From Phascolarctobacterium_B sp045598345 (GTDB taxonomy: Bacteria; Bacillota; Negativicutes; Acidaminococcales; Acidaminococcaceae), in NCBI GenBank assembly GCA_045598345.1, contig JAZLLX010000040.1:1-16730 (forward strand): DNA of 16,730 nt, written 5' to 3'. The stretch's first letter is position 1. Each line of letters begins with the position of its first letter. The position numbers and the translations under genes are program-made. Below, in pieces: positions 6,255 through 12,382 of the stretch. The notes below the pieces were generated by a model, which did not search any database, was not told the origin of the DNA, and saw only the letters and a list, made by a program, of their open reading frames with translations.

Positions 6255-6836
6255 TTAGTGACGGACTAAAATTTCGTCAATCAGACCATAGTCCTTTGCC
6301 TCCTGGGCGGTAAGGTAGTGGTCCCTGTCCGTGTCCTGGGCAATCTTCTTCTTGGTCTGCCCCGTATGCTTGGCCAGCACCTCATTCATTTCTTCCCGGA
6401 TTCTTAAAATCTCCCGGGCATGAATTTCAATCTCTGTGGCCTGGCCCTGTGCGCCGCCCAAGGGCTGATGAATCATCACCCTGGAGAACGGTAAGGCAAA
6501 ACGCTTGCCCTTTTCACCTGCCGCCAAAAGCACGCTGGCCATGGAAGCCGCCATACCCATACAAATGGTCTGCACTTGGGGCTTCACATATTGCATGGTA
6601 TCATAAATTGCCATGCCGGCGGACACACTGCCGCCGGGGCTGTTGATATACATAAAAATATCTTTGTCCGGGTCTTCACTCTCCAAAAAAAGCAGTTGGG
6701 CAATTACCACATTCGCCACCGCATCATCAATGGGTCCCGCCAAAAAGATAATGCGTTCTTTCAAAAGACGGCTGTAGATGTCGTAACTCCTCTCCCCTCT
6801 TTCGGACTGTTCAACCACAATAGGTACATAATTCAT
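6255..6836 (-). CDS. clpP: ClpP, proteolytic subunit of ClpXP
   Basis: A 193-residue serine protease with the catalytic triad at the standard positions: S98 (GMAASMAS), H123 (MIHQPLGG) and D172 (DRDHYLTA). The N-terminus MNYVPIVVEQSERGERSYDI gives the axial-loop region and the short propeptide seen in many ClpP proteins. Fourteen subunits form the chamber that degrades proteins delivered by ClpX. The ATG shares one base with the tig stop (TAATG at 6834-6838), so translation is coupled to trigger factor. This is the only clpP in the window; whether a second copy exists elsewhere cannot be seen. Confidence 0.98.
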   Translation of the reverse strand: MNYVPIVVEQSERGERSYDIYSRLLKERIIFLAGPIDDAVANVVIAQLLFLESEDPDKDIFMYINSPGGSVSAGMAIYDTMQYVKPQVQTICMGMAASMASVLLAAGEKGKRFALPFSRVMIHQPLGGAQGQATEIEIHAREILRIREEMNEVLAKHTGQTKKKIAQDTDRDHYLTAQEAKDYGLIDEILVRH

Positions 6837-8167
6837 TATTTCTCTTCCTTTGTTTCCTTCTCTGCCTTATCCGGCTTTTCAGATTTTGTTGCACTGTCAA
6901 TAATAATACGGGCCGCTTTTCTGCGTAAAATATTCGCCAGCAACAGACCCATACTGCCGTTGTTGCGGATAATCTTCTTAACCTCTTCCAACTTGGCTCC
7001 GTGTTGGGTGGCAATGGCGCTGATTTCGGCGTCCACATCGTTCATATCCACCTGGATATTTTCTTTGCGGGCAATGGCATCCAAAACAATGTCCGCCTTA
7101 ACATTTTCTGTAGCCGCTTCCTTTTGGTTCTCACGAATCTTTGCCATATCCTGACCCGTGTATTTCATGTATGCTTCCAAAGTCATACGGCGGCTTTCCA
7201 AATTAAGTTTCAGTTCCTCAACCATTTGGGTGATGCGGTCTTCAATCATGATGTCAGGAACCTCAAACTTGGCATTCTTAACCGCAGTGGTAATCAGGTC
7301 GTGCTCCCATTGGATTTGAGCATCACGCTCAGCCGCCGCCTTCAGACGCTCCTTGTAACCCTCTCTCAGTTCGTCAACTGTCTTGTATTCGGTTTCCTTG
7401 GCAACATATTCATCAGTAAGTTCAGGCGCTTCCTTACGCTTAACGTCTTGGATATTAACCTTGAAAACCGCTTCCTTGCCCGCCAATTCCTCTACAAAGT
7501 AGTCCTTGGGGAAAGTAACCTTAACATCGGTGCTGTCCCCCTTGCCCAGGCCGACCAACTGGTCTTCAAAACCCGGGATGAAACTGTTGGAGCCGACTTC
7601 CAAAGGATAGCCCTTGCTTTCGCCGCCGCTAAAGGGCTCGCCGTCCACCGTGCCGGCAAAGTCAATAATGGCAAAATCACCCTTTTCAATCTTGGTGCCT
7701 TCGGGGGTTACCACCATACGGGCATGACGGTTACGCAATTCTTCCATAGCCGCTTCCACATGTTTGACAGTTACACGCTCAACTTTCTTCTCCACAGCCA
7801 GACCCTTGTATTCTCCCAGTTCCGGCTCCGGTTTCAGAATCATGCTCAGTTTGAAACTTGCATCTTCGCCCTCGTTGAACTTTTCCTCTTCCACCTTGGG
7901 GTCAGCCACAGGCACAAGTTTGTGTTCTTCCAGTGCCTTTTGATAGGCCTTGTTCACCACCGTTTGGTAGGCCTCGCTCTTGATTGCCTCAACCCCGTAA
8001 TGGTTTTCAATCATCCTTCTCGGCGCTTTGCCCTTACGGAATCCGGGAATGTTCACACTGTTGGCGATTTTGGTTACCGCATTCTTGAATGCCGCATCAA
8101 CCTCCGCTGCGGGAATGGTAAGAACCAAAGTCCCTTCGTTGCCTTTTCTTTCAAAAGTGCTTGACAT
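6836..8167 (-). CDS. tig: Trigger factor, ribosome-bound chaperone
   Basis: A 443-residue protein with the three trigger-factor domains. The ribosome-binding domain has the signature GFRKGKAPR (42-50). An FKBP-type peptidyl-prolyl isomerase domain lies at about 160-245 (GDFAIIDFAGTVDGEPF … FIPGFEDQLVG). The C-terminal helical chaperone domain ends in a charged tail (SEKPDKAEKETKEEK). It binds the ribosome exit tunnel and shields nascent chains. The start has a strong ribosome site (AAGGAGGA, about 8171-8178). It is the first gene of the operon with clpP, clpX and lon, a common arrangement that pairs folding of new proteins with disposal of failures. Confidence 0.97.
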   Translation of the reverse strand: MSSTFERKGNEGTLVLTIPAAEVDAAFKNAVTKIANSVNIPGFRKGKAPRRMIENHYGVEAIKSEAYQTVVNKAYQKALEEHKLVPVADPKVEEEKFNEGEDASFKLSMILKPEPELGEYKGLAVEKKVERVTVKHVEAAMEELRNRHARMVVTPEGTKIEKGDFAIIDFAGTVDGEPFSGGESKGYPLEVGSNSFIPGFEDQLVGLGKGDSTDVKVTFPKDYFVEELAGKEAVFKVNIQDVKRKEAPELTDEYVAKETEYKTVDELREGYKERLKAAAERDAQIQWEHDLITTAVKNAKFEVPDIMIEDRITQMVEELKLNLESRRMTLEAYMKYTGQDMAKIRENQKEAATENVKADIVLDAIARKENIQVDMNDVDAEISAIATQHGAKLEEVKKIIRNNGSMGLLLANILRRKAARIIIDSATKSEKPDKAEKETKEEK

Positions 8168-8188
8168 TTATTGTGTCCTCCTTAAACA

Positions 8189-8217
8189 ATAATATATACA
8201 TATTAAAATATAATCAA
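8189..8217 (-). promoter_or_regulatory. Possible promoter of the tig operon
   Basis: On the minus strand TTGATT (8212-8217), 17 nt, TATTAT (8189-8194), giving a leader of about 15 nt that still includes the ribosome site. The region is very AT-rich, so the match is only moderate and other -10 boxes (TATTAT near 8229-8234) are possible. No CIRCE or CtsR-like operator was recognised. Confidence 0.35.
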
Positions 8218-8260
8218 ATATGCCGTATAATATTACCACAAAATTTGCAGTTTAGCAAGC

Positions 8261-8294
8261 AAAAAAGAAAAAACCCACCTGAAAAGATGGGTTT
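8261..8294 (-). terminator. Terminator of the tRNA-Gly transcript
   Basis: On the minus strand AAACCCATC (8286-8294) pairs with GGTGGGTTT (8271-8279), followed by a long T-rich tract (TTTTTTCTTTTTT). It lies 7 nt past the tRNA CCA end and separates the tRNA from the tig operon. Confidence 0.85.
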
Positions 8295-8301
8295 TGTTTT
8301 C

Positions 8302-8376
8302 TGGAGCGGAAAACGAGGCTCGAACTCGCGACCCCAACCTTGGCAAGGTTGTGCTCTACCACTGAGCTATTTCCGC
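8302..8376 (-). tRNA. tRNA-Gly (anticodon GCC)
   Basis: A 75-nt cloverleaf including an encoded CCA. The acceptor stem GCGGAAA (8376-8370) pairs with TTTCCGC, then discriminator T and CCA (8302-8304). The D arm is AGCTCAGTGGTAGAGC, the anticodon loop CTTGCCAAG reads GCC, and the T arm is GCGAGTTCGAGCCTCGT. It reads GGC and GGU glycine codons. It has its own promoter and terminator. Confidence 0.97.
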
Positions 8377-8390
8377 AAAAGCGTATTGTA

Positions 8391-8419
8391 ATTATATTCT
8401 CATTTTAGTTCTTTGTCAA
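8391..8419 (-). promoter_or_regulatory. Consensus promoter of tRNA-Gly
   Basis: TTGACA (8414-8419), 17-nt spacer and TATAAT (8391-8396) on the minus strand, matching consensus at all twelve positions. The -10 is 14 nt from the tRNA 5' end. The -35 box and part of the spacer lie inside the last codons of the upstream 458-aa gene. Confidence 0.9.
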
Positions 8420-9781
8420 GGATTTAATTTTTTCTTTGGCAGAATTAATTTTTTCTTTCCACCCGTCCAACTTTTCCCCTGCCTTTTCGCTGATAAACTT
8501 TGTCATCTTTTGTACCATCAGTTTGACATCTATTTCCCTGACTTCCATATCTTCATGGCCGTGGTTCAGATTTTGAAGGTCAAGCCAGGCCTTGTGCACC
8601 ACAGCAACATTCTTGCCGTAACGTATTTCCGCTTTCTCTGTGGTCAATAAATTTTCCTGCAGTTCCAAAGTGCCTTTAAAACTTCCGATAACATCATTCA
8701 CCCTTGCCACCGCTTTTTTTATTTCAAAACGCTTTAATTCCTGACATACCAAAGAAATCTCCAAATCATCCACACGGCAATCCCCAAAAACAAACTGCCC
8801 CTCATCCATTTTGGCGGTCATATTCTCCAAAACCAATTTTCCCTCGTTCACCGCAAGATTGGCACGGATATCCAAAAGTTTCCCGTCCCTTACATCCAGG
8901 TTTTGCGGCAAACTGTTGCAATAGGTGCAAATTACTCGCCAAATTTTGTCGCTGAAATAAATATCACTGATTATCACCCTGAACCTTTGCAAATTATGGT
9001 CAGTACTGTCAACGGAAATATTTTCACCGTCATAAACACAACCAAAATGCACACTGCATTTTGATCCCTCCGCCTTCACTTCGTTTTCTATCTTGCCGGA
9101 GAAATTTTGAAAACGGAACTCTTCCCCCACCACATGAAGCCGCACCTCACTGCTTTCAGTGGCAATACTGATATTGAATTTTCGCAGTTCTTCCAGTCCG
9201 GTGAAATTTTTTTCCAGCACTTCCCTGCCGGCAGGCAACAACTTCACACCATTTGTGCCGCCCTGTTCAGGAACAGCAATATCCACCTCCGCCCGGTAGA
9301 ACCGCACATCTTTTATACAGTTGCAGAACAAATCTTTTTTGGCGGAAGGATAATCAAAATCAAAAAACAAATGTTTGAACCACAATTTCAAATATTTGCG
9401 GCCCGTACTGCCCATATCAATCATTACCTCCACCCTGTTGATATCGGCACTATAATTCCCGTGTGTCCAATGCAGCCGGTACAGGGTAACCATATTTGAC
9501 TGGTATTGGGGCATATCATCAATTACAATGCTCTCATCCACATAATATTGCAAAACAGAGCAGATTCGGTTACGGACAAAATCCTTGATTTGGTCTTTGA
9601 AAAAGAGTTGGGCGAGCCATGAAAAAATACGCAAAATCCCCCAAAAAGCGGCACGCACAATGAAGGGAAGCAGCAGCACGCCCACCGCAATCAATATAGT
9701 ATGCAATTCATGGGTTTGCACATAACTGACCAGTTTGTCCAAACTGGTCAAAGTGCTCATAAGTTCCTGACTGGGTTCCAT
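8405..9781 (-). CDS. Unrecognised membrane-anchored protein (458 aa), possibly AsmA-like
   Basis: I do not recognise a named family. The protein has a short N-terminal stretch, one long hydrophobic segment at about residues 28-62 (ILIAVGVLLLPFIVRAAFWG…) that could be one or two membrane helices, and then a long hydrophilic domain rich in alternating beta-like segments (for example IDMGSTGRKYLKLWFKHL, NEGKLVLENMTAKMDEG, GSFKGTLELQENLL). Such repeats of short strands behind an N-terminal anchor resemble AsmA/YhdP-type envelope proteins; this is inference from pattern only. The C-terminus (about 420-458) is helical and lysine-rich. The start ATG 9779-9781 has a good ribosome site (AAAGGAGA). It stands alone; the promoter of the next gene, tRNA-Gly, overlaps its stop codon. 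No lipoprotein cysteine or cleavable signal peptide is evident. Confidence 0.75.
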   Translation of the reverse strand: MEPSQELMSTLTSLDKLVSYVQTHELHTILIAVGVLLLPFIVRAAFWGILRIFSWLAQLFFKDQIKDFVRNRICSVLQYYVDESIVIDDMPQYQSNMVTLYRLHWTHGNYSADINRVEVMIDMGSTGRKYLKLWFKHLFFDFDYPSAKKDLFCNCIKDVRFYRAEVDIAVPEQGGTNGVKLLPAGREVLEKNFTGLEELRKFNISIATESSEVRLHVVGEEFRFQNFSGKIENEVKAEGSKCSVHFGCVYDGENISVDSTDHNLQRFRVIISDIYFSDKIWRVICTYCNSLPQNLDVRDGKLLDIRANLAVNEGKLVLENMTAKMDEGQFVFGDCRVDDLEISLVCQELKRFEIKKAVARVNDVIGSFKGTLELQENLLTTEKAEIRYGKNVAVVHKAWLDLQNLNHGHEDMEVREIDVKLMVQKMTKFISEKAGEKLDGWKEKINSAKEKIKSLTKN

Positions 9782-9799
9782 AAACTCTCCTTTTTTTCA

Positions 9800-9856
9800 G
9801 GTTTCAGGGGTTAGGATAATGAGTAATTAGTAATTAGGAATTAGGAATGAGTAATT
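9800..9856. repeat. Degenerate AT-rich 7-8-mer repeats
   Basis: Short variants of TAATTAG and GAATTAG follow one another (GAGTAATTAGTAATTAGGAA …), leading into a 22-bp repeat copy at 9857. The complementary style of sequence (CCTAATCCCTAACC …) fills about 10091-10130. No gene seen. Confidence 0.5.
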
Positions 9857-9878
9857 ATGGTAAAGAGTTCCTGTGATT

Positions 9879-9907
9879 AAAATAAAAAGTCCGCTTTATT
9901 CGAACTT
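9879..9907 (-). terminator. Repeat-borne minus-strand terminator, copy 3
   Basis: On the minus strand AAGTTCG pairs with CGGACTT across a short AT-rich loop, followed by TTTTATTTTAATC. It lies between the thioesterase operon and the 458-aa gene and could end read-through between them. Confidence 0.55.
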
Positions 9908-9916
9908 TTTTCCCGT

Positions 9917-9969
9917 CCAGGCGTGGGTTGAGAAAGCATGTTATGCTTTCGAGCCGGAGCACGCCTTGG
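9917..9969. other. Nested hairpin
   Basis: The outer stem CCAGGCGTG (9917-9925) pairs with CACGCCTTGG (9960-9969, one bulge). It encloses a second perfect stem, GAAAGCAT (9932-9939) with ATGCTTTC (9943-9950). It could be a structured RNA or simply the fold-back core of the repeat element. Confidence 0.5.
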
Positions 9970-10132
9970 AACATAGAGAGTGCGTAGGATGGGCAGGTGG
10001 ATTGATAACTAATTAAGAATTATGAATTAGGAATGTAGAATGATGGTAATATGTTCCGTTGATTATATAGCAAATTACAGGAACTCTTTACCTTCCCTAA
10101 TCCCTAACCTCTAACTCCTAATCCCTATTCAT

Positions 10133-10319
10133 AATCACAGGAACATATTACCACAACTTTGAGTTTTTATCTTTTCATTAGCGTCAGCGTAATTGCTCAC
10201 CCCACCACCGTCCTTCTATGTTCCTTTAGACGGTCCCCCGCCCCTTTATGGGCGGACAAGGGTTCACATAACCCCGCACACCTGAAACCCAAAATATAAT
10301 CACAGGAACTTTCTACCAT
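10133..10319. repeat. 187-bp dispersed unit, copy 2
   Basis: Bracketed by 22-bp repeats in direct orientation at 10133-10154 (variant GGAACATATTACCA) and 10298-10319 (variant GGAACTTTCTACCA). The conserved ~85-bp block spans about 10178-10264 and differs from copy 1 at only a few bases. It has stems ACCGTC/GACGGT and CCGCCC/GGGCGG. The bases before it (CATTAGCGTCAGCGTAAT) are shared with copy 1 but not copy 3. Confidence 0.75.
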
Positions 10320-10396
10320 ATTTGTTCTTTGCTCTTTGTTCTTTGACATTTATTTTTATAATTACGCATTGCGAATTACGCATTACGCATTAGATT
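10320..10396. repeat. Low-complexity module downstream of the 150-aa gene
   Basis: Contains TTTGTTCTTTGCTCTTTG-type repeats followed by the ACGCATTGCGAATTACGC module (10361-10392), both shared with 12311-12380. It lies between the 187-bp unit and the stop of the next gene. No terminator hairpin is evident here. Confidence 0.5.
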
Positions 10397-10849
10397 TTAT
10401 CTCATATTCTCAATAAAATCCTCAAACTGGTTCACAAGGAAAGGATGTCCGTAGACCTTCAAATCCCGCAAGGTCGTGCCATAGCTGTCATACCATGTTT
10501 CAGCCAGTTCCATCTTCAACCCTTCCATAGTGTACTGGTCCATCATCTTCAGGATGAAACGGTTCACCTCGCCATTTTCTTTTTTCACGTTCAAAGGAAT
10601 GTAGCGTTCCTCACCCTGATATTTCTCTACCGTAATAGCCCAACCCCCGGGAATGGGCGGCAACCTCTTTGCCTGAATGAAATAATTGTCTGCACTGAAA
10701 CCTACAAAACTCTCCCACTTGAAAATTTTCTTTGCATGCTTGATGGGATAACCGTTTTCATTACCCCATTTCACAATCTCATCACAAATCTCGTTATCAT
10801 GAACAACGCTGGGAAACGTGGTCTCCTTCAAAATCTCTGTATCAGCCAT
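10397..10849 (-). CDS. Conserved-looking protein of unknown function (150 aa)
   Basis: I do not recognise the family. The protein starts MADTEILKETTFPSVVHDNE and has no signal peptide or membrane segment, so it is probably cytoplasmic. It is rich in aromatic and charged residues (KIFKWESFVGFSADNYFIQA; AETWYDSYGTTLRDL) and ends in a helix FLVNQFEDFIENMR. I chose ATG 10847-10849 because AAGGAGGA (about 10858-10865) is well placed for it; a TTG two codons earlier is the alternative. It overlaps the end of the thioesterase gene by 8 nt, so it is translated from the same message and is likely to work in the same process. It is the last gene of a three-gene operon. Confidence 0.85.
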   Translation of the reverse strand: MADTEILKETTFPSVVHDNEICDEIVKWGNENGYPIKHAKKIFKWESFVGFSADNYFIQAKRLPPIPGGWAITVEKYQGEERYIPLNVKKENGEVNRFILKMMDQYTMEGLKMELAETWYDSYGTTLRDLKVYGHPFLVNQFEDFIENMR

Positions 10850-11267
10850 TGCCAATATCCTCCTTACCGATAATATAAAAACTCAAAGTCCCGTCCACCA
10901 AAAGTTCGTTTTTCTCATCCACAATCTTGCAGTGGGTCCGCATCACATTGTTGCCATGCTGCAAAATCTCGGCATAACAATACACCGTTGCACCGGCCTT
11001 CACATTCTTGATATAACTCAGATTCATATCCAATGTGACGACCTTCGCCCCGTCCGTAAAACAGCACACCCCGCAGGCCGTGTCTGCCAGACCGCTGAAA
11101 ACACCTCCGTGAACATAGCCATATATATTGGTATGGCATTTCTCGGAAATCTTCACGCTCATGGCCAAATGACCCCTGCCCACCTCGGTCACCTTCATAT
11201 CCATAACCTGGCAAAAGGGATTATCCTCTACCCGATGAATTAAACGATTTTTAACTTCTTGTGTCAT
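10842..11267 (-). CDS. PaaI-like hotdog-fold thioesterase
   Basis: A 141-residue protein with the hotdog fold of PaaI/YbgC-type acyl-CoA thioesterases. The motif VHGGVFSGLADTACG (52-66) has the active-site HGG and the acidic residue D62 on the central helix. The strand segments VVTLDMNLSYIKNVKAG and ATVYCYAEILQHG follow in the order expected of PaaI proteins. Such enzymes hydrolyse acyl- or aryl-CoA thioesters as tetramers in the cytoplasm; the substrate here is unknown. Several cysteines (C64, C68, C69) lie near the active helix. The start ATG 11265-11267 overlaps the upstream stop by four bases (ATGA), and the downstream gene overlaps by 8 nt. Confidence 0.9.
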   Translation of the reverse strand: MTQEVKNRLIHRVEDNPFCQVMDMKVTEVGRGHLAMSVKISEKCHTNIYGYVHGGVFSGLADTACGVCCFTDGAKVVTLDMNLSYIKNVKAGATVYCYAEILQHGNNVMRTHCKIVDEKNELLVDGTLSFYIIGKEDIGNG

Positions 11268-11620
11268 TTGCCCTCAGCAGTAACAGATTTATACTCAGAA
11301 GCCAACGCAATAACAGCCCACACGCCGGTAACAGCCAGTGCGGTCAAAACGCCCTCTGTGGCAATTTCCTGAAGCATAACCTGTGTGCTTTCCCAAGTCC
11401 TTAAAGCAGTCAGGAACGGAAAATCAGCAATTATCTCACCATGATAAATATGTTCAGCAACGGACAAACCGCTTGCTGCCCACAACATATTTCTTAACCA
11501 GGACAATTTTCTTACAGAGAAAATTCCTTCCTTTTGAGAAATACTGTGCTTTTCTTTCAACACATCCAGCCCGGCGGTAACAACAGTTGCCTCAACAACC
11601 GGAACAATAAAACATGCCAT
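11264..11620 (-). CDS. Small membrane protein of unknown function (118 aa)
   Basis: An unrecognised 118-residue protein with about three hydrophobic segments: residues 2-20 (ACFIVPVVEATVVTAG…), about 40-56 (WLRNMLWAASGLSVAEH) and about 88-108 (EGVLTALAVTGVWAVIAL). A polar loop (LKEKHSISQKEG) follows the first. It is probably in the inner membrane. A strong ribosome site, GGAGGT (about 11630-11635), precedes the ATG (11618-11620), and an extended -10 promoter lies upstream. It leads the operon with the thioesterase and the 150-aa protein, with ATGA overlap, so a membrane-linked role for the thioesterase is possible, but this is inference. Confidence 0.85.
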   Translation of the reverse strand: MACFIVPVVEATVVTAGLDVLKEKHSISQKEGIFSVRKLSWLRNMLWAASGLSVAEHIYHGEIIADFPFLTALRTWESTQVMLQEIATEGVLTALAVTGVWAVIALASEYKSVTAEGK

Positions 11621-11652
11621 AATTATTTACCTCCAATAATGTAGTTAATGAT

Positions 11653-11661
11653 ATTATACCA
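11653..11661 (-). promoter_or_regulatory. Extended -10 promoter of the thioesterase operon
   Basis: The minus strand reads TGGTATAAT (11661-11653): a consensus -10 with the upstream TG of extended -10 promoters. The -35 region is AT-rich and has no good TTGACA, as is usual for this class. The start would be near 11646, about 26 nt before the ATG. Confidence 0.65.
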
Positions 11662-11713
11662 CAGACCTTATTTTTTTACCATATATTTTATGACAACTTA
11701 TGGGAGCTTGAGT

Positions 11714-11758
11714 AGCCCCCGCCCTTGCGGGGGCTGTCGCTTTTAGGAACGTGGTTGC
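11714..11758. repeat. GC-rich double hairpin repeat module
   Basis: AGCCCCCGC (11714-11722) pairs perfectly with GCGGGGGCT (11727-11735) across a 4-nt loop. A second stem, GTCGC (11736-11740) with GCGAC, follows. The same plan recurs at 16113-16158 (GCCCCTT/AAGGGGC, then GTCGCCC/GGGCGAC), and both are followed by G-A/C-GGATTGA. It lies upstream of the operon promoter and belongs to the dispersed repeat family. Confidence 0.6.
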
Positions 11759-11808
11759 GACTGAGGATTGAGAACTAATTAAGAATTATGAATTAGAAAT
11801 ACAGAATG

Positions 11809-12045
11809 ATGGTAATATGTTCCGTTGATTAAAAATAAAAAAGTCCGCTTAATGCGAACTTAACCCTCCCTTGATAGGGAGGGGCAGGGGTGAGTAGAAA
11901 ACCCGCCACTACTGACAAACACAACCAAGCAAAAACAACTTACTTTTCTACTCATCCACCGCAAGCGGTCCCCCTTCCCTATCAAGGGAAGGTACTTCCG
12001 CACTATGCTGGCTTCCCTGCTATAATCCCAGGAACATCTTACCAT
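11809..12045. repeat. 237-bp fold-back (MITE-like) element
   Basis: The ends are inverted 22-bp copies, 11809-11830 and 12024-12045. The two halves stay complementary for about 90 bp each. On the left the order is terminator module (11831-11861), CTCCCTTGATAGGGAG, then GGGGTGAGTAGAAAA. On the right the same blocks appear inverted: TTTTCTACTCATCC (about 11944-11957), CCCTATCAAGGG, GTACTTCCGCACTATGC. A short unpaired centre (about 11901-11943) separates them. No frame encodes a transposase, so it would be a non-autonomous element. Confidence 0.72.
11831..11861 (-). terminator. Repeat-borne minus-strand terminator, copy 4
   Basis: On the minus strand the arms AAGTTCGC and GCGGACTT (one G-U pair) are followed by TTTTTTATTTTTAATC. 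It would stop read-through from the adhesin gene before the thioesterase operon. Confidence 0.65.
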
Positions 12046-12214
12046 ATTTGGTCTTTGACATTTATTCTTTGATAAAGTGTCAACCTAATTGCTCACCCCA
12101 CCACCGTCCTTCTATGTTCCTTTAGACGGTCCCCCGCCCCTTTATGGGCGGACGAGGGTTCGCAAAACCCTGACACCTGAAACCTAAAATATAATCACCG
12201 GAACATCTTACCAT
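12024..12214. repeat. 191-bp dispersed unit, copy 3
   Basis: Bracketed by direct 22-bp repeats at 12024-12045 and 12193-12214. The conserved block (about 12089-12161) contains ACCACCGTCCTTCTATGTTC and the stems ACCGTC/GACGGT and CCGCCC/GGGCGG. Its left bracket is also the right end of the fold-back element 11809-12045, so the two repeat types share their boundary. Confidence 0.75.
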
Positions 12215-12382
12215 CATTACTCATTACTAATTACTCATTACTAATTTCACCTGTAACCTGACCCCTCATACCTGAAACCTAAATATATAATCACCGGAAC
12301 ATCCTACCATATTTGCTCTTTGTTCTTTATTCTTTGACATTTTTTATGATTCCGCATTGCGAATTACGCATTCCGCATTATC
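12215..12382. repeat. Low-complexity tail with another 22-bp copy
   Basis: Holds AT-rich TAATTACTCATTACTAAT and CCTGTAACCTGACCCC-like short repeats, one further 22-bp copy (12289-12310), TTTGCTCTTTGTTC-type repeats and the GCATTGCGAATTACGC module (12351-12380), which ends 2 nt before the adhesin stop codon. No gene and no clear terminator for the adhesin is visible. Confidence 0.55.

Larger units (their letters stand above)
9857..10092. repeat. Repeat element with matched variant inverted ends
   Basis: The left end is a 22-bp copy (9857-9878) with the variant GGTAAAGAGTTCCTGT. The right end (about 10073-10092) carries exactly the inverted variant ACAGGAACTCTTTACC, which no other copy in the window has. 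Inside are the minus-strand terminator module (9879-9907), a nested hairpin (9917-9969), the module GATTGATAACTAATTAAGAA (about 10000-10019, compare 11765-11784) and another 22-bp copy (10043-10064). No gene is present. Confidence 0.65.

Noticed and set aside
7001..8164. A 387-codon open frame on the + strand opposite tig.
   Set aside because: It lies wholly antisense to an unmistakable trigger factor, has no ribosome site that stands out and shows no protein family features; it is a by-product of codon bias.
11860..12045. A 61-codon minus-strand frame within the fold-back element, ending in STHPCPSLSREG-like residues.
   Set aside because: It spans the inverted halves of a repeat element; the frame follows from the repeat composition and has no ribosome site.
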